42,826 nucleotides of DNA, from assembly GCA_019639255.1 (NCBI GenBank), contig JAHBSF010000044.1, positions 1 through 42,826 of the forward strand, read 5' to 3'. Position numbers and translations under genes: made by a program. The stretch comes from Acidobacteriota bacterium. Lineage in GTDB: Bacteria > Acidobacteriota > Blastocatellia > RBC074. This document shows positions 36,227 through 42,826 of this stretch, piece by piece. The first letter of the stretch is position 1; every line of letters begins with the position of its first letter. The notes under the pieces were generated by a model. The model was not told the origin of the DNA. It was given only the letters and a program-made list of their open reading frames with translations, and did not search any database.

Positions 36227-37476
36227 CCTATTTCCCGCTGATATGTCGTCTGATGAGTGGTCTTTTGAATAAACGCTGCGTGATGCGTTTTGATTTGCGC
36301 AGCCGGCGCATCGGCAAGGAAGCCCGGTTTGTCGAGGAATTCGGGGTAAACCGCGAGCCGCTCGCACAGTTCGTAACCGTACCGGCGCATTTGATCCCGC
36401 AGCCGGTCTATGTGCGGCCATGGGCGTTCCGGATTGATGTGATCTACGGTCAACGGAGAAATACCGCCCCAGTCGTTGATCCCGGCGTCGAGCAGCACCC
36501 GCAGCGGCGACCAGGCGTCCGCATCCGCCGATGGAACCGGATTCGAGTCTGCAAAATCGAGCGCCAGATTGGGCGGCGCCTGTATGTTCATAGCGCCTCC
36601 GAACAGGAGCCTCGCTACGGCCGCGGTGCGCGCAAGGTCCGCAAGCCCGGGCTCCACCTGATTGCGCATGCGAATGTCTGGTTTGGCGCGAAAGTTCTGG
36701 ATGATTATCTCCTGTATGTGGCCGTAGCGGTCGTGCAGTTTGCGCAATTCGATGAGCGCGTCTATGCGTTCGTCGAGCGTTTCACCGATGCCTATAAGAA
36801 TGCCGGTAGTAAACGGGATCTGCAATCGTCCGGCTGCGTCGATTGTGCGAAGCCTCAGTCGAGGATCTTTGTCGGGTGCGCCGTGATGCGGGCCGCCGCG
36901 TTCGAGCAGGCGGGGGCTTGCGCTTTCGAGCATAATTCCCATGCTCGCGCTCACTTCCCTGAGCGAGACCAGATCCTCTTCGGTCATCACTCCGGGATTC
37001 GTATGCGGAAGCAGTGTGGAATTTTCAAGCACCATTTCGCACATACGCCGCAGATAAGCAATGGTCGTGGTATGGCCGAAGCGTGCAAGCGTCGTGCGCA
37101 TTTCCGCAAACGCAAGTTCGGGTTTGTCGCCGAGGCTGAAAAGCGCTTCTTTGCAATCGAGGCGCTCGCCCTCGCGCACGATGTGCATTACATCATCGGG
37201 CGTCATGGTTTTCGCGCCCGGCTCGCCGGGACTGCGGCGAAACGTGCAGTAACCGCAAAAATCGCGGCACAGATTCGTAAGCGGCAGGAATACCTTGCGC
37301 GAATATGTAATCGTGCGTCGGCGCGCGGAGTCGCGCACGGCGGCTGCGGCGCGCAGCAGCGCCCTCAACCGGTCGCCGCCTGCGCGTATGAGCACGCGCG
37401 CATCCCCGTCGTCGATGCGTTTACCTTCGAGCGATCCGCCGATCGCCCGGTCGAATTCTGCCTCTGCCAGGGTCAT
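36223..37476 (-). CDS. cofG: FO synthase subunit 1, CofG (radical SAM)
   Basis: A 417-residue radical SAM enzyme from ATG 37476 ([10 protein letters not shown]). The cluster motif is CRDFCGYC near residue 69-76. [31 protein letters not shown] (split from longer text) and the C-terminal [20 protein letters not shown] are typical of CofG, which forms the FO deazaflavin ring from the CofH product. The frame upstream to 37575 runs through a short tandem repeat and is not needed. Other F420 genes (cofC, cofD, cofE) are not in this window. Confidence 0.9.
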   Translation of the reverse strand: MTLAEAEFDRAIGGSLEGKRIDDGDARVLIRAGGDRLRALLRAAAAVRDSARRRTITYSRKVFLPLTNLCRDFCGYCTFRRSPGEPGAKTMTPDDVMHIVREGERLDCKEALFSLGDKPELAFAEMRTTLARFGHTTTIAYLRRMCEMVLENSTLLPHTNPGVMTEEDLVSLREVSASMGIMLESASPRLLERGGPHHGAPDKDPRLRLRTIDAAGRLQIPFTTGILIGIGETLDERIDALIELRKLHDRYGHIQEIIIQNFRAKPDIRMRNQVEPGLADLARTAAVARLLFGGAMNIQAPPNLALDFADSNPVPSADADAWSPLRVLLDAGINDWGGISPLTVDHINPERPWPHIDRLRDQMRRYGYELCERLAVYPEFLDKPGFLADAPAAQIKTHHAAFIQKTTHQTTYQREIG

Positions 37477-37546
37477 GCGCGCTATACTACATCGACTCGC
37501 CCCGCATTGCAGACCCGCTTTCGCCGCTGCACCGCAATTATATAAT

Positions 37547-37576
37547 CGCCGATTGTACAAACGCCGATTGTACAAA
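37547..37576. repeat. Two tandem copies of a 15-base unit
   Basis: CGCCGATTGTACAAA twice in a row, directly after a TATAAT at 37541-37546. It lies upstream of cofG (minus) and of the sugar dehydrogenase (plus). Confidence 0.7.
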
Positions 37577-37671
37577 CAGACGCAATGACGCCCGATGGAT
37601 TTCGGCTGCGGGCCTGCAATCGTGTATATTCATAATGGCGGGCGCGGAGAGGAATAATTTTTTTCGGTTTG

Positions 37672-37705
37672 TTCCGTTTATTCCGTTTGTTCCGTTATCT
37701 CTCTT
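37672..37705. repeat. Half of a family A hairpin (single arm)
   Basis: TTTGTTCCGTTTATTCCG followed by TTTGTTCCGTTATCTCTC is a family A right arm without its partner. It sits just before the ribosome site of the sugar dehydrogenase gene, the only copy at a gene start. Confidence 0.7.
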
Positions 37706-37730
37706 CCGTATCGAAAAGGAGCCTACACAA

Positions 37731-38963
37731 TTGAGCATAGTCAACCTAATCAACCGGGCGCAGGCCGCAGTTCTTGTACTGGCGGCGTCGGCTTGCGCTT
37801 TCGGTCAGGACGCCGGACTCAACAGGCAGCCGCCCAACGCACCCGATCAGAAACCCGCTTTCGCCGGACAGACGCGGGCGCCCGAGCACAAAACCAACGT
37901 AGCATTTGAAGTCACAACCGTCAGCGCGGGGCTGGTCAGCCCGTGGGGACTGGCGTTTCTGCCCGACGGCCGTATGCTGGTCACGGAACGTCCGGGCAGG
38001 CTTCGCGTGGTTGCAAAAGACGGAACGCTTTCGCCGCCCGTAGCCGGAATACCCGCGGTCGATCAGCGCAGACAGGGCGGGCTGCTCGGAATCGCTCTCG
38101 ATCCGAACTTTGCGTCGAACCGGCTTGTGTACATCGGGTACTCCGAACCGCTTGAAAACGGCATGAATCACACGGCGGTGCTGCGGGGCAAATTCGTAGA
38201 CGGTGCTGCGCCGAAGCTCGATAATGTGGAGGTCATCTTCCGTCAGACCCCGTCGCTCGCCTCGACGCTGCATTTCGGCTGCAGGCTGGTATTTGCTCGC
38301 GACGGCACGCTTTTCATCACGCTCGGCGACCGATCGATAACCGAGGGCCGAATGCAGGCGCAGCGCCTCGACGGACTGCTCGGCAAGGTAGTGCGCATAA
38401 ACCCGGACGGCTCGATACCGAAGGACAATCCGTTTGTCGGGCGCAAGGACGCGCGCCCCGAAATCTGGTCCATCGGCCACCGCAACATTCAATCCGCGGC
38501 GCTGCACCCGGGAACCGGAGAACTCTGGGAAGTGGAACACGGCACGCGGGGCGGAGATGAACTCAACATCGCACGCAAGGGCAAGGACTACGGCTGGCCC
38601 ACTATCGCTTACGGAATCGAGTACCGCGGCGGCCAGATCACCGGCGGCATCACGGCGAAAGAAGGCATGGAGCAACCCATATACTATTGGGACCCGGTAA
38701 TTGCTCCGAGCGGTATGGCGTTTTACACCGGCAATCTGTTTCCCGCGTGGAAAGGGAGCCTGTTTATCGGCGGACTCGGCACCACTTGCCTCGTGCGATT
38801 GACGCTCGACGGCGAGAAGATCGTGGGCGAAGAGCGCCTGCTTACCGATCTCAAACCCGAACGCGAACGCATCAGGGATGTCGTGCAGGGGCCGGACGGA
38901 GCGCTGTACCTGCTTACGGACAAGCCCGAGGGACGCATTCTGAAAATCGCACCCGCGAAGTGA
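37731..38963 (+). CDS. PQQ-dependent aldose sugar dehydrogenase (GSDH family), secreted
   Basis: A 410-residue beta-propeller enzyme. I chose TTG 37731, which has AAGGAG nine bases before and yields a signal peptide ([20 protein letters not shown]). The earlier ATG at 37635 would translate a hairpin arm and break the signal. [54 protein letters not shown] and [14 protein letters not shown] are typical of soluble glucose/sorbosone dehydrogenases of the ylii type, which oxidise sugars with PQQ in the periplasm. In many relatives the motif reads HFGSR/HFGGR; here a Cys is present. Stop lies at the edge of a hairpin repeat. Confidence 0.88.
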   Translation: MSIVNLINRAQAAVLVLAASACAFGQDAGLNRQPPNAPDQKPAFAGQTRAPEHKTNVAFEVTTVSAGLVSPWGLAFLPDGRMLVTERPGRLRVVAKDGTLSPPVAGIPAVDQRRQGGLLGIALDPNFASNRLVYIGYSEPLENGMNHTAVLRGKFVDGAAPKLDNVEVIFRQTPSLASTLHFGCRLVFARDGTLFITLGDRSITEGRMQAQRLDGLLGKVVRINPDGSIPKDNPFVGRKDARPEIWSIGHRNIQSAALHPGTGELWEVEHGTRGGDELNIARKGKDYGWPTIAYGIEYRGGQITGGITAKEGMEQPIYYWDPVIAPSGMAFYTGNLFPAWKGSLFIGGLGTTCLVRLTLDGEKIVGEERLLTDLKPERERIRDVVQGPDGALYLLTDKPEGRILKIAPAK

Positions 38964-39113
38964 AGAGAGATAACGGAACAAACGAAATAAGACGAAACAC
39001 CGGAAACTACAAAAAAAGAAAAGTAACCGAACAAACGGAAACTACCCGATTGCTTTCGTCTGTTTCGTTACTTTTCGTTTGTTCCGTCATCTCTCCTCTT
39101 TTGTAGTTTCCGG
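38963..39113. repeat. Compound long hairpin, family A (copy 6)
   Basis: Longest copy. AGAGAGATAACGGAACAAAC pairs with GTTTGTTCCGTCATCTCTC, and a second pair, CCGGAAACTACAAAA with TTTTGTAGTTTCCGG (39099-39113), overlaps it in an interleaved order. It fills the space between two convergent genes and holds the last codons of the glycosyltransferase-like gene (stop 39087). Confidence 0.8.
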
Positions 39114-40610
39114 AGGTGTACTGATACGGTAGATGCGGATTTTCAGCCCCGATCTTTTTGAAGCGGACTCTGCAACGGGTTCGAAATTTTCGTCGCCCTC
39201 GCCGTCCCTCAGATGCAGAAAACGGACCGTGAGCGACGAAGTTTCCCAACTCGTGCAAACTGCGTAACGCACGCGCAATTCTCTCAGGCGCGCCAGGAAA
39301 GATTCCGGCTCGTCGGGAAATTTCAACTGATTTGCAAACCTGTCGCGCGCGATGCCGGAAAGAAACCTTACATTGCCGTCGTCGCAGTAAATCATTTCCG
39401 AATCGTCCCGGTACGTTTCCTTGAGTTGCAGCGCGATCGCTTCTCTCGCGCGCTCATCATTCACGCCCGTAGAAAACTCATCCATCTGAGCCTTCGCCTG
39501 ATCATAAAACGCAAGCGCAATGAGAGGCGCAGCCAGATACGGCAACACCCTGTGTTGCCGCGTGATCACCATATACGCCCAGGCCAGAACCGGCAGGCCG
39601 AGAGCAAAAAAAAGCAGCCCGTAACGGCTCCATATGTCGGGCTGATTTCCCGTGATATAGGCCAGCAGCAGAAAACCGATGTTATACAAAAATAGTACCG
39701 CGGCGGCTGTAATTCGATACAGATCACCGGTCAGTTTGGCGAATCCTTCGCGAAGCGTGCGGTAAACGATTATGCAGGCGGCCGCAATACACCCGGCGAA
39801 AACGGCATAATTGGTCGATACGAAAAGCCTGTCCCGGTCAAGCAGCAGTCTTTCTTTCGTAAACACGGTTACGGCGGGATTCGCCGCCGTGTATTCGAGT
39901 ATGTAGCGGTTGCGCTCCTCGAAATACGCCATCGGATTTCCCGTCGCCTTCCAGCATACGTAAAACCACAAAACCGGCGATGCCAGAGTGATCGCAATGC
40001 CGAGCGCAGAGACCCTTCGCTCTACTAGCAGTTGCAGCGCCGGCAGCAGCAGGATCAGAAACCAGCTCTCTACGCGCATAAATCCTGCCGCCGCCGCGCA
40101 CAACGCAGCCGCGCGCCAGCGTCTTTCCATCGCGAAGTAAAGACTGCCCAACACAGGCAGCGCGTGCGGAACGTCGGTCAGCGACGAGGCCGAATGATGA
40201 ATATGCAGCGGGCTGAGCGCGATTGCGGCAAAGGCGATCAACGATAGCGGCTTGCTTGAAGTCAATCTGAAGGTGATCTGATAAACGAGCAGACATACGG
40301 CCGTGCCGCAAAGCGCGCCTACGAGTTTTGAAGCGTAGAAGGCGTCATCCCACGGCAGGCTGAACAGGGCGCTCACGAACTGATATAGCGGAAGCCAGAA
40401 TCCGTGCAGGTCGGCCGGGGTGAATGCGCCCGCGAGCATTTTGGCGCGCATCACGCTGATGATCTCGTAGTAGGTATAGGCGTCGCCGAAGGCATTCGGC
40501 AGATTGAATGCGCCCCAGACTCTGGGTATTCCCGAAACGAGCGCAAGGGTGAGATAAAAAAGTACGGCCCTCAGGCGGTTTTTTGCAGCTTGCTGCGATT
40601 CATCATTCAT
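39087..40610 (-). CDS. ArnT/GT39-like integral membrane glycosyltransferase
   Basis: A 507-residue protein with roughly ten membrane segments in the first 370 residues and a soluble C-terminal domain of about 130. The early loop has an acidic pair region (FNLPNAFGDAYTYYEI) after the first segment, and ALSPLHIHHSASSLTD follows the fourth, as in GT-C glycosyltransferases that use lipid-linked sugars. Family is recognised by topology and these loops rather than by strict motifs. The last nine residues (PPETTKEER) are encoded by a hairpin repeat. The gene is divergent from the PPOX gene. Confidence 0.7.
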   Translation of the reverse strand: MNDESQQAAKNRLRAVLFYLTLALVSGIPRVWGAFNLPNAFGDAYTYYEIISVMRAKMLAGAFTPADLHGFWLPLYQFVSALFSLPWDDAFYASKLVGALCGTAVCLLVYQITFRLTSSKPLSLIAFAAIALSPLHIHHSASSLTDVPHALPVLGSLYFAMERRWRAAALCAAAAGFMRVESWFLILLLPALQLLVERRVSALGIAITLASPVLWFYVCWKATGNPMAYFEERNRYILEYTAANPAVTVFTKERLLLDRDRLFVSTNYAVFAGCIAAACIIVYRTLREGFAKLTGDLYRITAAAVLFLYNIGFLLLAYITGNQPDIWSRYGLLFFALGLPVLAWAYMVITRQHRVLPYLAAPLIALAFYDQAKAQMDEFSTGVNDERAREAIALQLKETYRDDSEMIYCDDGNVRFLSGIARDRFANQLKFPDEPESFLARLRELRVRYAVCTSWETSSLTVRFLHLRDGEGDENFEPVAESASKRSGLKIRIYRISTPPETTKEER

Positions 40611-40837
40611 ATTACTGGCTCGTATTCCTCGCTCTATCCTGAACTCGCCCTATCCTGAAAATGAACACGGAACAGGTCAATACATCGACGCTGCAATTCC
40701 TGAATACGGGATTGCCGCACGCGGCGCCTGCGTCGGAATGGCGATGCGGAGTACTCCTCCGGCGTATAATGGTGACGCGGCGGATCCTTGAGGTTCGCCG
40801 CTACAGGGCGCGATTATCCTACGATGACGACAGGCAT

Positions 40838-40852
40838 TGTCAAATTTTGACA
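40838..40852. promoter_or_regulatory. Operator-like palindrome over a -35 box
   Basis: TGTCAAA, one base, TTTGACA: perfect 7+1+7 symmetry. The right half forms TTGACA (40847-40852), and TGTAAA at 40869-40874 could be a -10 box with a 16-base spacer. It lies 57 bases before the PPOX gene start, so it may be a repressor site on that promoter. Confidence 0.4.
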
Positions 40853-40908
40853 GGATATTTCGGCGCTGTGTAAACGAAGCTTGCGCAGGATTCAGGAGGT
40901 GCAGACCA

Positions 40909-41400
40909 ATGTCCGAAAACAAACCGTCCGCCGACCGGCCGCACATCCCCGGTTATGGAATATCTGCGGCCTCGCAGGGGATGCTCGACTGGGAATGGGC
41001 CGAGAAGCGGATTAGCGAGAGTCATAATTACTGGCTGGCGACGACGCGTCCCGACGGCCGCCCGCACGTTTTTCCGATCTGGGGCGTATGGCGCAACGGC
41101 GTATTTTATTTCAGCGCCGGGAAACAATCGCGCAAAGCGGCGAATCTGAGGGACAATCCGCACTGTGTGATATGCAACGAACGCGCGGACGAGGCCATCA
41201 TTGTTGAAGGCGTCGTCGCCGAACTGGATGAGGACGAGGAACGCCGCGGGGCGATTGCGGCGTACAACGCCAAGTACGCCTGGGATCTGGGTGCGCTCGG
41301 CGAACCCATCTACCGCGTGCAGCCGGTCAGGGCTTTCGGTATGCCGGAGAGCGATTTTCTGAACGGCGCGACCCGGTGGTCTTTTGGTGAAAGCGCCTGA
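40909..41400 (+). CDS. Pyridoxamine-phosphate-oxidase-fold (PPOX) protein, possibly F420- or flavin-dependent
   Basis: A 163-residue split-barrel flavin/deazaflavin-binding protein. ATG 40909 has AGGAGG ten bases before; the frame further upstream has no support. The core YWLATTRPDGRPHVFPIWGVW, GVFYFSAGKQSRKAANL and VEGVVAEL (given in parts) are typical of PPOX/FDOR proteins. Many of these bind F420, and this genome makes FO through cofG/cofH 4 kb away, so an F420-dependent reductase is plausible but unproven; FMN is the alternative. Confidence 0.8.
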   Translation: MSENKPSADRPHIPGYGISAASQGMLDWEWAEKRISESHNYWLATTRPDGRPHVFPIWGVWRNGVFYFSAGKQSRKAANLRDNPHCVICNERADEAIIVEGVVAELDEDEERRGAIAAYNAKYAWDLGALGEPIYRVQPVRAFGMPESDFLNGATRWSFGESA

Positions 41401-41406
41401 GCGGGT

Positions 41407-41512
41407 AAGAAAGAACGCTGAAATTGCGGAATTCAAGACGCGGAATTCACGGAAGGAAGAATGTCTTTTCCGCGATTTCCGTCTTCTTCCGTGTCTTCCG
41501 CGTTCTCTCTTT
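41407..41512. repeat. Long imperfect hairpin, family B (copy 2)
   Basis: AAGAAAGAACGCTGAAATTG pairs with the arm ending CGCGTTCTCTCTTT, with GCGGAATTC words repeated in the left arm. It starts seven bases after the PPOX stop and ends before the antitoxin ribosome site. Shares GCGGAATTCAAGA with the copy at 42519. Confidence 0.8.
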
Positions 41513-41560
41513 GATTCGACAATCGGTTATGCTTTGGCGTGCAAGGAAAGGAGAAGACAA

Positions 41561-41812
41561 ATGAGTCGGGTTACGCTGGATCTGCCGGATGAAACGCTTT
41601 ATGCCTTGAAATTGTCGCCGGAGTCTGCGGGTGAAGCATTGAGAATGGCTGCCGCAGTTAAACTCTACGAACTCGGTCGGCTCTCTTCTGGAGCTGCGGC
41701 GCAATTGGCGGGAGTTCCTCGCGTCGTTTTTCTCGCCCGATTGGCCGATTATGAAGTGGACACTTTCCGGCTGACAAAAGAGGAATTGCACCGGGAGACG
41801 CGCTTTGTCTGA
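41561..41812 (+). CDS. UPF0175-family antitoxin
   Basis: An 83-residue protein from ATG 41561 (MSRVTLDLPDE), preceded by AAAGGAGAAG. VTLDLPDETLYALKLSPESA and KLYELGRLSSGAAAQLAGVPRVVFLARL match UPF0175 proteins, which pair with PIN-domain RNases. Its stop overlaps the TTG start of the PIN gene by eight bases. The frame upstream to 41384 is a hairpin repeat and is excluded. Confidence 0.85.
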   Translation: MSRVTLDLPDETLYALKLSPESAGEALRMAAAVKLYELGRLSSGAAAQLAGVPRVVFLARLADYEVDTFRLTKEELHRETRFV

Positions 41813-42125
41813 CATCATTTGCAATACCTCGCCGCTGCAGTATCTGCATCAGGCCGAGTTGCTCTCTTTGGTGCCGGCATTGGTCGGCCAGGTAATCGTT
41901 CCAGAGGCTGTCGAACGTGAGATTGCAACGGGCAGAGCGAGAGGCATAAGTCTTCCTGATTTGAGCCAACTCTCATGGTTGACTGTGCGCCGCCCGTCAA
42001 GTACTTCGGCGTCATCTCGTCCGCTGGTTGCTGAATCTCCATCGTCGAGCGGCAAAATAATGACTTCAACCCTGCGCCGCCGCCACTCGGGCGGAATGCT
42101 AATGGAATCCGTTACGCTCTCGTAA
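41805..42125 (+). pseudogene. PIN-domain toxin (DUF3368-like), truncated
   Basis: From TTG 41805, residues 1-62 match the N terminus of PIN toxins: CNTSPLQYLHQ with the first metal Asp position replaced by Asn-Thr-Ser context, and QVIVPEAVEREI. Homology fades after LSWLTVRRPSS. The rest (from about 42000) is the antisense of a different gene. The acidic residues of the later PIN strands are missing, so it cannot be active. Confidence 0.65.
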
Positions 42126-42145
42126 ATTCGTCTGATGGCATTCAT
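41990..42145 (-). pseudogene. Antitoxin-like gene, 3' end lost at the junction with the PIN remnant
   Basis: From ATG 42145 the protein reads MNAIRRIYESVTDSISIPPE, then VEVIILPLDDGD, the start typical of small antitoxins with an EVIILP strand. After about 50 residues the frame becomes the antisense of the PIN gene. The two were probably joined head to head by recombination. Confidence 0.5.
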
Positions 42146-42184
42146 ATTAAATAACTCCTCTGAAATCTCCGGGACTGACGATGA

Positions 42185-42451
42185 TCATTTGCTGAGTAGC
42201 GCATCCAGCACAGCCCGCTGCCTGTCGAGTTCCGCACAGGTCAGTTCGAGCGGCACGCCGTGCGTTTTGAGAAATCCGTCCACTTCCATCTCGGTATCAA
42301 ACTCAAGCAGCACCTTCACCTGGTGAGCAGTCAGTTCCTCGGATCGATACCCTTCCAGCGCATAGGCTTCCAACAGCTTTCGCGGCAGATCTCCGTTCTG
42401 GATCCGGAGATCGGCTGCCGCCTGGTCGGGAATGCGAATCGTGATTTCCAT
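42185..42451 (-). CDS. UPF0175-like antitoxin
   Basis: An 88-residue protein starting MEITIRIPDQAAADL, with LPRKLLEAYALEGYRSEELT and a helical C terminus, the pattern of UPF0175 antitoxins. No intact PIN partner follows; the truncated antitoxin-like gene starts 40 bases downstream. AAGGGG precedes the ATG. Confidence 0.75.
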   Translation of the reverse strand: MEITIRIPDQAAADLRIQNGDLPRKLLEAYALEGYRSEELTAHQVKVLLEFDTEMEVDGFLKTHGVPLELTCAELDRQRAVLDALLSK

Positions 42452-42518
42452 TCATCTATCCCCTTCTCTAAAAGCCCTGAAGATCTAAAATCTGTCCAAC
42501 ACTACAGACGACGGGCTG

Positions 42519-42618
42519 CAGGAGAGAACGCGGAAGGCGCGGAATTCAAGATGCGAAAATCGCGGAAGCACGATTCTATATCCGCGTGAACTTTTCCGCG
42601 CCTTCCGCATTCTCTCTA
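42519..42618. repeat. Long imperfect hairpin, family B (copy 3)
   Basis: GGAGAGAACGCGGAAGGCGC pairs with GCGCCTTCCGCATTCTCTC, with one mismatch. Inner arms hold GCGGAATTCAAGATGCG and CGCGTGAACTTTTCCGC. The stop of the partial PIN gene (42616) is at its edge. Confidence 0.85.
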
Positions 42619-42826
42619 TCTTTCTGATCCGAGAAAAGGATTGACGACGGTTACACCAGTTAAAGCGGTTACCGAAGAGTCGAAATCCTCCGAATAGAGC
42701 GTCCGAACACCCTTCTCCAGGCAGGCAGCGATAATCATCGCATCCCAGATCGACAGATTGCCGGCGGCCATCAAAGCCTCAGCCCTATCCAGAACTGCCC
42801 AGTTTGGGACAACCGGCGTCCAGACT
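42616..42826 (-). CDS. PIN-domain toxin, C-terminal part (runs off the window)
   Basis: The frame open to the window edge gives 69 residues with LSIWDAMIIAAC, TLYSEDFDS and VVNPFLGSER, the closing metal-binding strands of a VapC/PIN RNase (acidic residues in WDA and SEDFD). The 5' part lies beyond 42826. It would cut RNA; its antitoxin is expected just upstream. The stop is at the edge of a hairpin repeat. Confidence 0.85.
   Translation of the reverse strand, partial: VWTPVVPNWAVLDRAEALMAAGNLSIWDAMIIAACLEKGVRTLYSEDFDSSVTALTGVTVVNPFLGSER

Noticed and set aside
37635-37730. ATG start for the sugar dehydrogenase
   Set aside because: It translates a hairpin arm; TTG 37731 has a ribosome site and gives a clean signal peptide.
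37746-38981. A 411-codon minus-strand frame
   Set aside because: Antisense shadow of the sugar dehydrogenase.

Overview
The window looks like a piece of a Gram-negative, aerobic, soil-type bacterial chromosome, most consistent with Acidobacteriota (low-confidence inference). The core is GC-rich and carries Omp85-like and other beta-barrel proteins, a sigma/anti-sigma pair, fused ethanolamine ammonia-lyase, F420 precursor synthesis (cofG/cofH) and a PQQ-type sugar dehydrogenase. Two blocks of lower GC and different character hold defence and mobile genes.

Region 1 (1-9040, all minus strand) is a defence operon: a PLD-nuclease/SNF2 helicase, a large Eco57I-type adenine methylase and an OLD/RecF-like ATPase. 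The order recalls helicase-methylase-ATPase (Hma-type) systems. It is damaged: the helicase has a one-base frameshift, the methylase has an in-frame amber codon between its catalytic motifs, and a REP-associated tyrosine transposase with its own inverted palindromes sits between helicase and methylase.

Region 2 (9286-20751) is ordinary chromosome: anti-sigma and sigma factor, EutB-EutC fusion, beta-barrel protein, PfkB-SIS fusion with an isocitrate dehydrogenase-like enzyme, SGNH hydrolase and a GlcD-like oxidase.

Region 3 (about 20800-31400) is an accessory island ending at the 3' end of a tRNA-Arg(CCT). It holds a poly-G-containing candidate promoter, a secreted two-domain protein and a second copy of it split into two genes, an IS4/IS701-like remnant, a complete IS5-type element that cuts into a caspase-like protease gene, an XhoI/PaeR7I-type restriction-modification pair, a collapsed tyrosine integrase next to the tRNA, and a RelE-type toxin-antitoxin pair.

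Region 4 (31700-42826) returns to chromosome: membrane protein, amidohydrolase, TlpA-like thioredoxin, beta-barrel protein, cofH/cofG, sugar dehydrogenase, glycosyltransferase-like membrane protein, a PPOX-family (possibly F420-dependent) protein, and several partial PIN/UPF0175 toxin-antitoxin remnants.

The most unusual signal is scattered over regions 2 and 4: about ten long (about 90-150 nt) imperfect hairpins, nearly all starting at or inside the 3' end of a gene. Their 5' arms are purine-rich strings in which CG dinucleotides recur every 8-11 nt, starting with a conserved AGAGAGATAACGGAACAAAC-like end. In three genes the stop codon lies inside the repeat, so the protein tail is repeat-derived.
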